From assembly GCA_964622625.1 (NCBI GenBank), contig CAZUUQ010000074.1, positions 1 through 14,088 on the forward strand: DNA of 14,088 nt, given 5' to 3'. Positions 13,334-14,088 of the stretch are shown here, piece by piece. Made by a program: the position numbers and the translations under genes. Below the pieces are notes generated by a model, which was not told where the DNA came from, searched no databases, and worked only from the letters and a program-made list of their open reading frames with translations. Position 1 is the first letter of the stretch. Every line of letters begins with the position of its first letter. The DNA comes from CAZCWM01 sp964622625. GTDB lineage: Bacteria; Planctomycetota; Phycisphaerae; Phycisphaerales; Phycisphaeraceae.

Positions 13334-14088
13334 ATGAAGTACGACTTCGGCGCGATCGAGAGCCGCTGGCAGCAGTACTGGGCTGATCACAGGACCTTCC
13401 GCGCGCTCAATCCCGGTGACGACGGCTTCGACGCGGCCAAGCCGAAGTTCTACGTGCTGGACATGTTCCCCTATCCGTCAGGGGTGGGTCTGCACGTGGG
13501 CCATCCGCTGGGTTACATCGCCACCGACATCGTCGCCCGCTACAAGCGGATGCGCGCCTTCAACGTGCTGCACCCGATGGGCTACGACGCCTTCGGCCTG
13601 CCGGCCGAACAGTTTGCCGTCGAGCACGGCGTGCATCCGCGGGTCACGACGCAGCAGAACATCGCGAACATGACGCGGCAGCTCAGGCGGCTGGGGCTGA
13701 GCTATGACTGGGACCGGTGCGTCTCCACGACCGACGTGGACTACTACAAGTGGACGCAGTGGATCTTCCTGCAGCTCTATCACAGTTGGTACGACACAGC
13801 GCTGAAGCGGGCGCGGCCGACGAGTGAGCTGCGGCAGATGCTCGAAAGCGGCGTGTACCACGTGGGCCTCAACGGCGAGCTGGTGGAGCCCGGGGGCGAG
13901 GGGCTGGAGGCGGTGGCCGGTTCGCCGATCGGGGCGCGCAAGTGGCACGAGCTGCACCGCGATGAGCGCCGGGCCGTGATCGACAGCCATCGTCTGGCCT
14001 ACATCGCCGAGGTGCCGGTCAACTGGTGTCCCGCCCTGGGCACGGTGCTGGCCAACGAGGAGGTGACCAACGAAGGCCGCAGCGAGCG
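13334..14088 (+). CDS. leuS: Leucyl-tRNA synthetase, N-terminal part (cut by window edge)
   Basis: Charges tRNA-Leu with leucine; a class I aminoacyl-tRNA synthetase. Only the first 251 residues are inside the window. The signature FPYPSGVGLHVGHPLGY contains the HIGH-equivalent HVGH at 54-57. MGYDAFGLPAEQ, DYYKWTQWIFLQLY and VNWCPALGTVLANEEV follow in the expected order. Between the last two, about 65-75 residues (roughly 151-222, beginning YDTALKRARPTSEL) are inserted where the E. coli type has only a short link. I recall a similar block in Bacteroidetes and planctomycete LeuRS. The editing domain and the KMSKS loop lie beyond the edge. The start ATG has no Shine-Dalgarno but a promoter-like -10 just before it. 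Confidence 0.96.
   Translation, partial: MKYDFGAIESRWQQYWADHRTFRALNPGDDGFDAAKPKFYVLDMFPYPSGVGLHVGHPLGYIATDIVARYKRMRAFNVLHPMGYDAFGLPAEQFAVEHGVHPRVTTQQNIANMTRQLRRLGLSYDWDRCVSTTDVDYYKWTQWIFLQLYHSWYDTALKRARPTSELRQMLESGVYHVGLNGELVEPGGEGLEAVAGSPIGARKWHELHRDERRAVIDSHRLAYIAEVPVNWCPALGTVLANEEVTNEGRSE

Overview
The window is GC-rich bacterial chromosome (about two thirds G+C by eye) coding for mostly housekeeping proteins, with one clearly foreign low-GC insert. A bacterium of the Planctomycetota, perhaps Phycisphaerae-like, fits best. The reasons are the large extra block in leucyl-tRNA synthetase, the AhbD-type radical SAM protein and the style of the paired hydrolase domains. This assignment is inference from recalled family features, not a database result.

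Layout. 1-2004 (minus): a 160-residue protein of unknown function followed by trpE, which runs off the left edge. 2174-5599 (plus): thiG, a multi-pass membrane protein of unknown function with a conserved GEEvnWGQ / NLHN signature, and a radical SAM/SPASM protein of the AhbD (heme b synthase) type. 5668-7983 (plus): a secreted protein with two alpha/beta-hydrolase domains, the second apparently dead. 8013-9813 (minus): dnaB, then a small two-helix membrane protein. 9910-11744: the insert, described below. 11685-13217 (minus): the carboxyltransferase subunit of a biotin-dependent pyruvate/oxaloacetate-type (de)carboxylase without a biotinyl domain. 13334-14088 (plus): the 5' part of leuS.

The most interesting object is the insert between the carboxyltransferase gene and dnaB. 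The last 60 bp of the carboxyltransferase gene, starting exactly at its stop codon, are repeated in direct orientation about 1.78 kb away. Between the copies lies one AT-richer gene, coding for a DUF262/ParB-like domain fused to a C-terminal HNH nuclease domain. This looks like a small defence-type element integrated at the 3' end of a protein-coding gene, which regenerates that end. The ancestral order would have been carboxyltransferase - 96 bp - dnaB. No recombinase is present, so the element would have to be moved in trans.

Two 100-N gaps (in thiG and the radical SAM gene) are each flanked by an exact 55-bp duplication. They look like scaffolding artefacts: merging the duplicates restores both genes in frame with nothing missing.

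Several genes that could head transcription units (the 160-aa gene, the ahbD-like gene, dnaB, leuS) have a -10-like hexamer only 7-9 nt before the start codon and no good Shine-Dalgarno. Genes inside likely operons have clear GGAG-type sites. This suggests leaderless transcripts for the first group.
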